Shown here: positions 1 to 9,759 of the stretch, in pieces
Numbering within the stretch: the stretch's first letter is position 1
How the letters are laid out: every line of letters starts with the position of its first letter
From: Chara braunii
Lineage: Eukaryota; Streptophyta; Charophyceae; Charales; Characeae
Direction: 5' to 3'
DNA length: 21,543 bases
Assembly (NCBI GenBank): GCA_003427395.1
Contig: BFEA01000403.1
Coordinates: 682,819-704,361, forward strand
The notes under the pieces: generated by a model
The model's database searches: none
What the model was told of the DNA's origin: nothing
The model's input: only the letters and a program-made list of their open reading frames with translations
Translations under genes and position numbers: made by a program

Positions 1-91
<91 letters not shown>
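1..91. repeat. (AT)n dinucleotide microsatellite
   Basis: About 45 perfect AT units run from the window edge to position 90, then unique sequence begins. The true length is unknown because the tract touches the edge. Perfect AT tracts of this size can extrude cruciforms and are mutable; they also commonly end assembly contigs. Confidence 0.98.
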
Positions 92-93
<2 letters not shown>

Positions 94-675
94 CATCACT
101 GTGAAATCACAGCATAATGCTTAACAGGTCTGATGAAAAAATTATGCTAATAGAATTCCTACTCGTTGTTGATGCAGTCTCGAAGTACACGTAATTTTTT
201 TGTTAAGACACATTGAAAAAATTATTTCAATCCTTTAAATGGACGTTTATCGTCAGACTTTTTTATATTTGATTTCAGGGGCGCATTTCAGGTTGCATTG
301 GAAGATGAACTTAAGGTTTTCCTTGTTTCCTGCGAAAACGTATAACGGTAACTTCAGACCAATGTAACGTATTTGTTTACTTTTTTTATTTATCTGTCAA
401 TGTCAAGGTATGATAGTGAAATCATTTGGGTAATCGAAATGCTATCCGTTCGGTGATCCTATTTTCATTACGTAGTTTTTTTTTTTTTTTAAAGAGTACT
501 TCGTGAAGTCATATGACATTTGCAACGGGATTAGTTTATGCGAGGTGTTTTTTTGAAAATCGGGTGAAATTTTTAGAAAATGATGTTTATTTTTGGTAAA
601 TTTGTCATCCTATGCATGCCCGAATCTACAACTAATGAAATCGCCCAAGCTCGTCGTTATCAAATACTAAGGTCA
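92..675. other. Non-coding AT-rich stretch
   Basis: No open frame of note on either strand. It holds a T15 run at 476-490 and several shorter T runs. I see no promoter, RNA gene or transposon terminus. Confidence 0.6.
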
Positions 676-996
676 TTATCCGTCCTTCTCGCAGACATCA
701 ACAATCCGAGTACCATAGAGGAATGTCATCCGTGGGGCTAGCCTTGACACTACGACTCGAAGAGGCTGACTTAATCCAAATAAGTGTTGGGTCTTCATAT
801 CACGCATCGGAACACTCACAATAACTCGAGAGAGACATTGGAGGTTACTCGCGCTGTGAAAGTACAATATATATCCATACAACTCCTCAGAAGTCCGAGC
901 CTTATTGACCGAGACATCCGCGTGGGTGTTAGGGAAAAATCCCTTGTCGTTTTGTAGTATCCCAATGAAGTCGATCCACTGGGTAGGAGTATAATC
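676..996 (-). other. Coding-like minus-strand open frame (unidentified)
   Basis: The minus strand is open for 106 codons from just after a TGA at 997-999 to a TAA at 676-678. The internal ATG at 880-882 would give 68 residues. The upstream part contains PTQWIDFIGILQNDKG and the rest is of mixed, non-repetitive composition, so it reads more like protein than the low-complexity frames elsewhere. Just upstream (1005-1100, minus) a 31-codon frame starting MDGEQRDFTNEQLF follows a good acceptor-like tract, a T8 run then GTGAGTAG ending at 1101. It stops at 1005-1007 and continues in a different frame. I recognise no family. It may be an exon of a real gene, a decayed gene, or chance; length alone is not significant in a window this size. 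Confidence 0.25.
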
Positions 997-1145
997 TCAA
1001 ACTCTTAAAAGTCGGTCTGCTCCTCTGAGTAGCGTCGTCGTGAGTGTCGCGAACGAGAAAATAATTGTTCGTTTGTAAAATCTCGTTGTTCGCCATCCAT
1101 CTACTCACAAAAAAAAGAATATTAAGAGTTGATCAACAAAAACAG

Positions 1146-1966
1146 TCAGTGCTCCTTAAGTTTGATCTTATCCACAGTGAAAACACTTTGTTTGAAGCAT
1201 TGAAATTTGTCATTTAGCATCCGACGATAATGATCAATATAGTCGAAGAGTCTGTGTTGCTCGTTGTAGTGCAGCAAAATAACTAGGAAGAACCATTTCA
1301 CTTTTGAAATATTCTCGACGTATCGACGCAACGACCCGATTCTTTGTTGCGTCGAACCATCAAATATGCGCCTTCAAAATCTCGTCGATGCGTGAATACA
1401 TATCGAATACTGTCCCATCTGGAGACAGTGCTAATTAGGAACGCCCCGAGTTCCTTCGCCAGAATCGTGGTCTGTCCCTTGTAGGAAAGACGATAGACAA
1501 ATCATATACAAGTCGTCCTGTCTGCATCAAGTCGATCCCGTTGATTTCTGAGTTTGTCATTCGTTTACTTGTCTCCTGACGTGTGTGATATAAAGTTACT
1601 ATCACTGACTTGCACATCATCCGTAAATTAGAAAAAAACTTTTGTTAAAAGAATTGCAACTCAGCCAAAGTCCAGTGAGCTGCTTTTATATTTTTTAACA
1701 AGTGATTTTATTTTATGCTTTAAGAAGGAGCCGCAGATAACCCTGTCGGTTCCAATAGGTGGCTATGTCAAACCTTCTCTTCCTAGAATTTCGAAGCGAT
1801 TGACTGGAATTCCCACGATGAACTCGATTTCATTGAACGGACGTACGTGGCCATTGTAGTAAAAAATGAGTCGTAGATACATCCATCTTATCTCATAATC
1901 GAAATGAGTCCACAACACATTATCCTCGTACCCAAATATTGTGAGTAGGTTTTTTTCATAGTTCAA
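1146..1966 (-). other. Series of short minus-strand open frames
   Basis: Three minus-strand frames lie in a row: 1146-1331 (61 residues), 1435-1620 (61) and 1763-1966 (67). Together with 676-996 and 2185-2523, all the longer frames between 600 and 2530 are on the same strand. They are in different frames, have no recognised motif and no clear splice sites linking them. They could be pieces of a multi-exon or decayed gene. The same-strand bias is suggestive, but five frames are too few to be strong evidence. Confidence 0.18.
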
Positions 1967-2184
1967 TTATAATTTGTTACTAATCTTATAAAGAGTCAGT
2001 CATGCAACTCCTCGATTTAATATACCCTGTCGTCGAATGCATATAAAACAAATGTTTTGTCCGAAAAATATCAAATTTATTGTCCTGTATCCACCTCACG
2101 TGGTGAAGCAAATAAAAAGAACTGTCGATAGTTCAACCATAGAAGAATATGAAGAGACATTAATTTGATTTCTGGAGCGTCTTC

Positions 2185-2523
2185 CTAACTGGGATTTGAC
2201 TCGTAAATCGCGACAAGATTCATATCCCCAAAGTGTTGAGTTGGAGTAGGAGGTGCGCAGTTATACAGCGCCATGTGTAGCTCGTGCTCTCCTAAAAAAA
2301 TATAATTTTGCAGAGGGTTGGTTACGCTTCCGTCCCAGAATCGTGACTCACCTCGTTGTGTAATAACTTCGTGCGGGTTATAGATATTCGTCTGTTTGGT
2401 ATCATGTCGGGGCGAGAGCGTGCCACCACTGCTATAAAGTTTATCGTTGTTTCGTGCGTGCGGAAGAGTTGAATGATTACTACTCTCGTAGACATCTGGA
2501 TCATTGAGTAATAATTTTGTCAA
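2185..2523 (-). other. Coding-like minus-strand frame with possible 60-nt intron
   Basis: This is a 112-codon minus-strand open frame. On the minus strand a good donor (GAG/GTGAGT, intron first base 2351) is followed by a good acceptor (ATTTTTTTAG, intron last base 2292). They define a 60-nt candidate intron that is a multiple of three and has no in-frame stop, so the frame reads through it. Spliced, the product would join ...HEVITQR to GEHELHMALYNC.... The product is not recognised. No TATA box or upstream exon could be fixed with confidence. This is either a real exon pair or a chance match of common splice consensus sequences. Confidence 0.28.
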
Positions 2524-3682
2524 AATAAGTTATATCTAAATTAATTTCTTTACCCGTATCCCCTTTCCTAAATCATGATTCCTATGCCATGGTCCAACTG
2601 TGAAAAGTAGTGCCTATTCGCGCTCCGCTTGACACTAGTAGGTACATGAACTGGGTTTCTTTTGGCACCAGTTCCACATACGCAAGTGACAACTAAAATG
2701 TATTAATTCGGTTTTTTTCTTATATAAAGGTACAAGGGAATAGTCGATTCAGATTCCTAACCGTCGCGCGTCCCACTCTTTAGCAAGTGGTCTGGAGTAT
2801 TCCTCCTCCTCGTCGAGTCAGAACTCGGATCCAGAAGTCGAGCCGTCTCCACCGAATTAGCAAAGCATTCCACCATTAAAATGGTCCAATGTGGTCGATA
2901 ACATGGCCGACTCCTTCTGCAGTTTCTCCTACAGTGAGATTGTCCTCATACTCAGAATCAGATAGACTACCCTGGATCTCAACACGAGGGAACAACTTAG
3001 ACGGATTAGAAATGCAGAGAAGGAAGGAGATATAGTTGAGACTCATTTGAATGAGAAATAGGTCGAGAGGGTTGTTTGGGATAGAAAGGAAACCTCAGGG
3101 ATAGTTTATTCAATTTCTTTATTCTTTCGAAATTCCTTTTTAGACCCATGTCATTTTTCCTTTCATAGTCTACCTGTTACTTTGTCAACCAGGTGAAGAC
3201 GTCACAAAGAAAAGGTATAGAAAACGTTCAACGTGTTCACCATTTCAAATAGCATGGCTTGGATTCGCCTCTCAGCACATTTTTCTTTTCTCACACCTGC
3301 AGGCAAGGCAAAATCAACATTCAACGAGTTCAACCACGAACGGATCACCTAAGTCAAACCCAAAGTCTCATACAGCCATGCCCTGTCATACTTTCTTTCC
3401 TTTTAGCCTTTCCCTGAGCAACCAAGATAAAAGAAAAAGGGTCAAACAGCGTGAGGGTGCACACAGGTGTGAGGGATCATTTGCTAACCACTGACATAGA
3501 GTAGCGGAAGCTCAACTGCGACGTCGTTCAAGTAAAAGAACTCAAGTAATTTTTTTGCCTCGTTGAAAAACTTTTGCCTCATATATAAACTGCACAAGTT
3601 ATTAGTCGTGGTCGACATCCGACTTACGAGTATCTCATGCGGCATTCACAAATGTGAAGGCGGTAAGTCCGATGAGTGACAA
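2524..3682. other. Intergenic stretch without a recognisable gene
   Basis: No frame longer than 60 codons is present. On the minus strand, fragments near 2590-2700 and 2880-2990 look faintly coding (for example SDSEYEDN) but are interrupted by stops. They could extend the doubtful minus-strand gene at 676-2523. No repeat family is evident. Confidence 0.4.
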
Positions 3683-3803
3683 TTAGTTCCAAGCGGTCGC
3701 ACGTCTGTGTCAAGTAATACCAAGTTGTTCGTGATGCTACAAACTAGTACCAAGTGGTTCGCGGTGATGTTCACTAGTGCCAGATGGTCCTAGGCAGTTT
3801 CAC
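3683..3803. repeat. Degenerate tandem repeat, four 30-31 bp units
   Basis: Four units start at about 3683, 3713, 3744 and 3774. They share the core CTAGTACCAAGTGGTTCG with substitutions: TTAGTTCCAAGCGGTCG, GTAATACCAAGTTGTTCG, CTAGTACCAAGTGGTTCG and CTAGTGCCAGATGGTCC. The 30-31 bp spacing is regular although the units differ at many positions. No function is apparent. Confidence 0.72.
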
Positions 3804-4036
3804 GTCCTCCCTTTTCCGATACGGCCTGTTTCATTCATGTGTCCCACCTGTCCTATTGTCCCATTGTCCCCACCTGGACAATGCACGACGGCCCGCTCTT
3901 TTGCTGACGCAAAAGAAAAAATAAAATGTCACTCCCTCATTGGTTCCCACTGAAGAACAATATTTATTTACGTCGCTTAGTTTCCCTTGACGACCTTGAA
4001 TCTCGGCAGCATAATGCTGTCAAAATAATTACAGTT

Positions 4037-4258
4037 GGCGCTGGAAAAATTCGACAGCACTTTCCCAGAGAAGTGGGAAAATAACTTGCCACAGGTTTGT
4101 TCCGCCTGGTGCCACCGCCAACAGCCCAGCCACCCGCTGTATAATGCCGCAAAAATTTGGCAACACCTTTTCACGCGAGTGAAAAAAACATTTGCCGCAG
4201 GTCTGATCCGCCGGTACTGTTGTCAACGACCTTGTCGTTGTTTACCCGTTGCTGTAAA
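4037..4258. repeat. Tandem duplication, two diverged units of about 107 bp
   Basis: Unit 1 (about 4037-4143) and unit 2 (about 4144-4258) align over their length. Matches include GAAAAATTCG with CAAAAATTTGG, CTTGCCACAGGTTTGTTCCGCC with TTTGCCGCAGGTCTGATCCGCC, and the ACCCG...GCTGTA ends. Offsets are 106-107 bp. A third copy may begin at about 4253. Open frames on both strands simply reflect the repeat; because the period is not a multiple of three, the copies fall in different frames. Each unit carries a short perfect hairpin (4061-4080 and 4068+100 to 4185). Confidence 0.75.
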
Positions 4259-4269
4259 ATTTTGGTAGA

Positions 4270-5100
4270 CCAGACACAAATTTCGCAGTGTCGTATCGTC
4301 GTAGTCTCACAGTGTCCCTCGGTCAGTCTCGTGGGATCAACACCAGCCAGAGGGTGGGGAAGCAGAGTGCTCTTTGCCTTGGTTATGGCTACGCAACTCC
4401 TCTCCTTACACTCCTCTGCAGACCTCCGCCCTCCCACGTTGCCTCAGGCAACACCTCGAACAACTCAACACTTAGGTGTGTCAGTCTAATCGCAACGAGG
4501 CAATTGTGAGGGGCGTCACACACTGGCAGCACGAGTGCTTTGTGTGGCAGCAAAGAACAACTGTCTGTTTTATAGTGGTAAGGGATGGTTGGACGTCACT
4601 CCAGCCCCAAGCAAAATTGTGGGTTGACAGTGAGCCCTTGATCTTGCCAAGATCCAGTGCTAATTGTGACCGTACCACAACCACAACCTTAGTGAGGGCA
4701 GTTTCATTAACTGCCTTTATTTTTTTTTTCTTTTCTTTTCCCAGCTATCTTGGAATGCCGCGAGGTAGATGAGTTTTTGTTATTTTCAAAAGTGTTTTTC
4801 TTTTATTTTTTTGATAAGGGGTTGAAGAGATATAACCTCTTTCAGTTCGCTGTACCTGGACTTTTTTCCCAGGGCAGATACATCGGGGAAAGGGCTGTAC
4901 TTGGCCTTTTTCCTTCGTGACCTCTCAGATTTGAGGCTTCCTCTAAAAACGGGAGCCTGACAGTTACCTCTGACAGCTTCTGCCAGAGTTAGCACCACGT
5001 GAGGATAAGTGTCTTCACAAGAATAAAAATAAATAAATAAATAAAACTAAAACTAATCCAAATTATACTGCGCATTTCTCATACCTCAGCAAAGTGCATG
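4270..5100. other. Non-coding stretch with short overlapping frames
   Basis: Frames of up to about 110 codons on both strands overlap one another and show no family motif. The minus-strand frame at 4786-4998 is lysine/arginine-rich but unrecognised. A small (AAAT)n tract lies at about 5025-5045. I see no gene here that I can support. Confidence 0.5.
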
Positions 5101-6220
5101 CTGTTGGATGCAACAACCTTCCCTCTTTTTACTTTGCCGTCCCTTGAAAACGGGGAGGATAATTGTCAGGTTGGGAGGAGTAGGTTTTCCCCCTCCCAAC
5201 TCCCATGTTCCCCTTCTCTCTGTCTCCATCCTCCTCCAACCAACTCCCTCAATCCTTCCTTCATTTGCGTACTGTGGGCCACAAGATTCAAAAGATCGTG
5301 GTCAAAGTAAATCGTACAAAAAACGAAGAGGGATCCTTTGTGTTCCCATACAGTTCAAAAGACTGTTCTTCAAGTTTTCACAAGGCAGTTGCGTCATTTT
5401 TTTTAATTTTATTTTTTTAACTTGTCTCTATTTTTCCTGTTCACCTTGTTCCCCAACGGCCATGAGAGGAAAGGGGAAACAACAAAAGTAAAAAGTTAAA
5501 ACTCAAAACGAAAAGAAAAACAAACTTTTCCGCCTTCCCACAGTCGAGCAAACCGTAGAAGGGGATGTCCCCTTGTCCAAGGGGCAGGCTGATTGATTTT
5601 GCTCATCCTCCACACGCACATCCACCCACGCTGACTATCGAGGTTTCAACCTCCTGATGCATAGGTGAAAACCCGACGAAACAGTCAAGCACATTTTCGA
5701 AGCTCGTTCTAATGAGCGCAACAATTGTGGTGGCGTAAACTATTATGTTTTAGGGTTAAATTCGTTCGATTTCGCTCAATCATAGAGGTTAGCCATCATT
5801 CGGAAACCTTGCACGAACGGGCATTCCTCAACTTGTAGGTACAAGAAGAAAGGGAAAAAAAAAAAAATCGAAAAAATAAAGAAAAGAAACCAACTTAAAA
5901 CACCTGCCCGTTCTGAACGGGCATCTGCTAGATTCTGGGGATAAGTCTCTTACCTCTGCTCTTGGCGTCATCTGGCGCTCCAATTTAGTTTAGATTGTTT
6001 TTTTTTTTTTTTTTTAATAGTAGTAATGTCGTTGGCATAAGTCAACGGCCACGATTGTTGGTGTCACACTTTGTTGGCGTTTCCTCCCCTCTCTCTTCGA
6101 CGTGCGAACCCGGGTTTTATTTTCATAGAGGAATCGAATAAAGTTTTGACCATTTCTCGATTTGCACGTGTCATCCTTCGTGCAGTGGCCATTCTATATC
6201 CGCGAGGCCATTTTTTGCCA
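5101..6220. other. Non-coding stretch with pyrimidine runs and a small palindrome
   Basis: The segment has CT-rich tracts (5120-5260), T and A runs (5396-5420, 5846-5868, T run 5998-6015) and small perfect hairpins: AAGGGG-ATGT-CCCCTT at 5559-5574 and GCCCGTTCTGAACGGGC at 5906-5922. The open frames within the CT-rich part are low complexity. No gene is supported. Confidence 0.5.
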
Positions 6221-6439
6221 TGAGATTTAACGATCTCACGGTCGGAAATGATCGCACTTCATGCTTCTAAGATGGGCAACTTTAAAACATGAGGTAGTCT
6301 GTCGGGCTCGATCCCAACGTCTCATGGGTGAAAGTTCAATGCGGTACCTGCTAGGTTAGCTCCTATCACAGGAGCTATTTCCATCGCCCTTTTATTTAAA
6401 GGGTTATGACTAAGTAGGTCGCCTACCCCCTGGACCAGG
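6221..6439. other. Cluster of small perfect hairpins
   Basis: Five inverted repeats occur within about 220 bp: TGAGAT/ATCTCA (6221-6238), CATGAG/CTCATG (6288-6326), TAGCTCCT/AGGAGCTA with a 5-nt loop (6357-6377), CCCTTT/AAAGGG with a 5-nt loop (6387-6403) and CCTGG-A-CCAGG (6429-6439). There is no long open frame. This could be a structured non-coding RNA, part of an unrecognised transposon, or chance clustering. Confidence 0.35.
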
Positions 6440-7140
6440 CAGGTGCAATCTACCTATTCGTTCAAAAGGCAGGTCACCCCTCCACCAAGCGAGCTGAGTT
6501 TGGTCCAGTAGGTTCGGCAATCCACCCTTTTTAATCGTGGATTTGCTGTTAGACCATTGACGGTTCGTCCGTTTTGAAATACATGGCACTCTGGTCGTGT
6601 TGGGGGTGGGGTTATTCTTTTAAGTCATTTCAACCCTGAATCGTGCGGCTTAATAGCCGTGTGGACCAATTGTATTCAAAATAATTTTATATTTTAGTGC
6701 TTTAAGCATTTTCATTGTCGGCTCTATCTGATCTTGTTTAACTCAGGAGTGTGTGGTTATATCGTCCACCCTTCTCGTTATTCATACAGGTTACACAAAA
6801 TTTAGTCCTCCTCAGTCGCGGACGAGTCAGAATACATTTTAGCAGTGTTTCGATTTCATCAGACCAAACCGTTTAAAACTCACACCAGAAATCGGACCAC
6901 GATTGTCATTGAAAATACAGGGCAGATACCCTTATCAGGGTTTCGGTCCCGACACTATAAACTCCTTACCGATGAATAGGGGTTTTCTTTTAGTCTTATG
7001 ATTTTTCGAAAGATCCAGTCCAACACCATATGATCAACACAAACAACAAGGTAAGGTGGTTTAGTTTCAGCTCAAGTGTTTGGGTAAAAAACGTTTTTTG
7101 TGTCTAAAAAGGTATATCTTACTAAATATTTTATTTGAAA
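6440..7140. other. Stretch without a recognisable gene
   Basis: No open frame above 60 codons and no clear repeat family. Nothing here can be assigned. Confidence 0.55.
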
Positions 7141-7236
7141 GGGATATCATGGGAGATTAGGTTAGTAAACATAGTGGTTACCAAAGATGGGATATCATGG
7201 GCGAGCAGGTTAGCCAACCAAGTGGTTATAAAAGAT
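7141..7236. repeat. Tandem duplication, 2 x 48 bp
   Basis: The units 7141-7188 and 7189-7236 both begin GGGATATCATGGG and end in AAAGAT. They match at about 39 of 48 positions without gaps. The duplication lies about 150 bp upstream of the long foldback at 7389. Confidence 0.88.
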
Positions 7237-7388
7237 GAGTAGATGAGTTTTTCATGAGATTCCTGTGGTAAGAACTTATTAAGAAGTCATTCTCATGATA
7301 TCACCGAATGTTGGGGGTTGAGGCTATTCTCGGATGGCGGCCACCTTGGAGGATTTAGAGGCTAAGATGCCATTTGTTCACATCACCT

Positions 7389-7647
7389 AAATATACGACA
7401 GAAGAAGGCGCATAGGTTGAATATTTTGTGATTATTTTATATTTGTCTTTCTTCAAATGTTTTACTTGTTGCTTGAATATTTTTTTGAATAATTCATTTT
7501 TTGCGTTGATCGATGTATAGTTCTTTTTTTGGGTGATATACTATTATTCAGCAAAATATTCAAACAACAAGTAAAACGTTTGAAGAAAGACAAATATAAG
7601 ATAATCACAAAATATTCAACCTATGGGCCTTCTTCTGTTGTATATTT
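7389..7647. repeat. Long inverted repeat (foldback), 105-base arms
   Basis: The left arm (7389-7493) and the reverse complement of the right arm (7543-7647) align without gaps over 105 bases with 7 mismatches (about 93%). The spacer is 49 bases (7494-7542). Arm landmarks include GAAGAAGG near the outer end and AATATTTTGTGATTAT in the middle. The arms are AT-rich but not simple repeats, so the match cannot be chance. There is no transposase frame inside, and I see no clear target-site duplication. It could be a foldback/MITE-like element or an inverted-duplication locus able to make hairpin RNA; RNA evidence would be needed to separate these. Confidence 0.95.
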
Positions 7648-7659
7648 GAAGCGTCATGT

Positions 7660-8790
7660 GCGTCGCAAAGTGAAAAGGCAAAACGACCTACTCATATGAG
7701 ACATATTTGGTCTGAAAAGATGTTTAATGAAAAACTCCCTTAGCAATTGTGATGAGATGATATTTTGCCTTCAAATCGATTTTGCTAACGACCTTACAAA
7801 GTGACAACATATTCGAGAGTTTATCAATCATAGGGAAGGGATTAAAGTTCTTCCTGATGATCTTATTCTGACCTTAATAATGTTTATTTGTAAGATTATG
7901 AGTTAGTGTTCTTAGCGATAAATATTGTGAGTGTGTGGTGGCGAAACGAGGGTTACGATCACAATGCATGTTTGAATCACACAAAAAAATTATAATAGAT
8001 TCCTTCTTATCTCTTAAGTTTTATTTAAAGTTATTTGAAAATATAATTTAAAATACAATCTATATATCAATTCATATAAATTGTGAAACAGTTTTAGTAA
8101 GAGAAAAAAATGAAGGTTATCTTAAATTTTAGAAGCTTCATAAAACAATTAATTTTTAATTTTATATTTTTATTCTTGAAGAATACCATATACAAACCCT
8201 AATTTATCATAAATGACAACGTATTTTCATTAATTAAGTGTTTTACAACTAGTTGTAAACCAGAGACCTGATTTCATCGTTTTTTATTATGAAGTGATTG
8301 GAAAACGTTATTTAGGGCCATCGCTGATTGTAGATAAACTGTATTACCCTGATTGTAAATAGGAAATACCCTTTTGGACGTAAACCCGAATTATAAAGTA
8401 GGAACTAGGAATGCAAGTCCAATAGCAGACACTAAGTTCAAGAACATAAGTAGATAATAGATAAGTGGCTGATTCAAAAAGTTTGTAGAATATGAATAAA
8501 TCAGAATTGTCATATGATGTAAATGTTAAAAGATAGGATAATATAAACTCACAGGTAAGAATCTTAATTGAAGGTGAAATATCAAACCGATTTGCACCCA
8601 ATAGCAACAAAGTCAAGGTGAGTGTCTTTTCAAGGGGGGTGGGGGGATATAGTTTTATAGTCATTGGAACCTATTAAATCCTTCAAATCCTTGTTGAATT
8701 CTTTTTAAACCTAAAAACGGCGGTGTCGCTCCGTTTTCAATTTAACTCAAATGGTGCAAGGGTGTTCAGGCATCTTGTTTATGACCTCTG
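7660..8790. other. AT-rich stretch without a recognisable gene
   Basis: Long AT-rich tracts (notably 7985-8240). A minus-strand frame of 106 codons at 8344-8664 is rich in Leu, Ser and Tyr, as expected from AT-rich sequence, and has no recognised motif. I do not support it as a gene. Confidence 0.5.
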
Positions 8791-8802
8791 TGTGGTTGAA
8801 CT

Positions 8803-8822
8803 AAAAAAAAAAAAAAAAAAAA
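8803..8822. repeat. A20 homopolymer
   Basis: Twenty consecutive A residues. It could be the relic tail of a retroposed sequence ending here, but nothing upstream is recognised and no target duplication is evident. Confidence 0.95.
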
Positions 8823-8896
8823 TCTTCCTCCTAACCTCATCCCACGTCGTCCGATGTTTCTACGTCTGTGTGTTTGTGGATCCGTCCAAACATATG

Positions 8897-8958
8897 AGCG
8901 CGTGTGTGTGCACATGTGTATACGTGTGTGCATGTGAACATGTGTATATGTGTGTGCA
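8897..8958. repeat. Imperfect (TG)n / alternating purine-pyrimidine tract
   Basis: About 60 bp of TG-dominated sequence with TATA, CACA and CATG interruptions. The frame across it encodes Cys/Val-rich low-complexity peptide, an artefact of the repeat. Such alternating tracts can adopt Z-DNA. Confidence 0.9.
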
Positions 8959-8999
8959 GGGATGTGGGGAAACTCATTTTATATATATTTGTTTTTTTT

Positions 9000-9620
9000 A
9001 AATATATTCAACGTTTCAAAAATAAAATAAAATTTATAAGATTGTGGTCCCAAAAAGATTTATAGCATTTGTTTTTGCTATTTTTTATCTTTTTCACGTA
9101 ACTATTCATAAAAAAAAAAAAAAACAAGTTTCATCATTGCTGTTTTCTTCCTTTCTTGTTCTTAATACTTTTTATGTTTTTGATTTCGTGAAAATATATT
9201 TCGAGTTTCAAAAATGAAAATCTCCGCAATTCGCGGTGGATTGTGAAAAACTGGCGGTTTTTGGTTTGTGTGTTTGCAACAGGTCTCAAACTACCCTGTA
9301 GTATAGCCAGGGCTATCTGCCTATTTGGCTACGTGGATATTCTATCCACAACAGTCTTCCCTCGTACCATTATTGAATTTATTTGCAGTAGGGCAATCTA
9401 GTCCAGTCTGATATGGGTATACCTCAACTGCGGTCTGTATTTTCATTCCTTCTTCATTTGTAGAGCTTGCAGTGCGTGCGTGTTGCTCGTGCATCGGAGG
9501 TGGCGTGTCCCCTCCATTTCCATCTCTATCTATATTTCCTCCTTCCTCATCCTTGCGTTTTGAGACCTATGGACAACCATCTCGACAGATCCGTCGCATT
9601 GGTCTCTGAGAGGAAATTTT
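9000..9620. other. Non-coding stretch with small perfect hairpins
   Basis: Contains an A15 run (9110-9124) and two perfect small hairpins close together: ATAGCC-AG-GGCTAT (9303-9316) and GTGGATA-TTC-TATCCAC (9333-9349). No supported gene. Confidence 0.5.
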
Positions 9621-9748
9621 CCACTGTCGGCGTGAATACCCTTACAAGGGTATCCACCTTGATTTTTACAAGTGATAGAAAATAACTTTTGTTCAAAATT
9701 TGAGTAACTCCGCACATCGAGGTTGTGTTTTATTCACGCCGACTGAGT
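9621..9748. repeat. Small element bounded by 17-19 bp inverted repeats
   Basis: CCACT-GTCGGCGTGAAT (9621-9637) is matched in inverse orientation by ATTCACGCCGAC-TG-AGTGG (9732-9750), identical apart from a 2-base insertion. Next to the left arm is a perfect 18-base palindrome, ATACCCTTACAAGGGTAT (9636-9653). The 128 bp span has the form of a very short MITE, but no target duplication is visible, so this is only a structural call. Confidence 0.55.
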
Positions 9749-9759
9749 GGTTGACTAGG

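Noticed and set aside
3977-4226. CGKxF-type sequence in minus-strand frames (CGKLFSHFSGK, CGKCFFHSREK), resembling C2H2 zinc fingers
   Set aside because: The paired Cys and His ligands are missing, and the two copies lie in different frames because they come from the 107-bp DNA repeat.
6280-6330. tRNA-like T-arm/B-box GGGCTCGATCCC
   Set aside because: No acceptor stem, A-box or anticodon arm can be placed around it.
8723-9001. 92-codon plus-strand frame with many Cys and Val
   Set aside because: It crosses the A20 run (Lys run) and the TG-rich tract (Cys/Val/Tyr run); it is low-complexity translation, not a gene.
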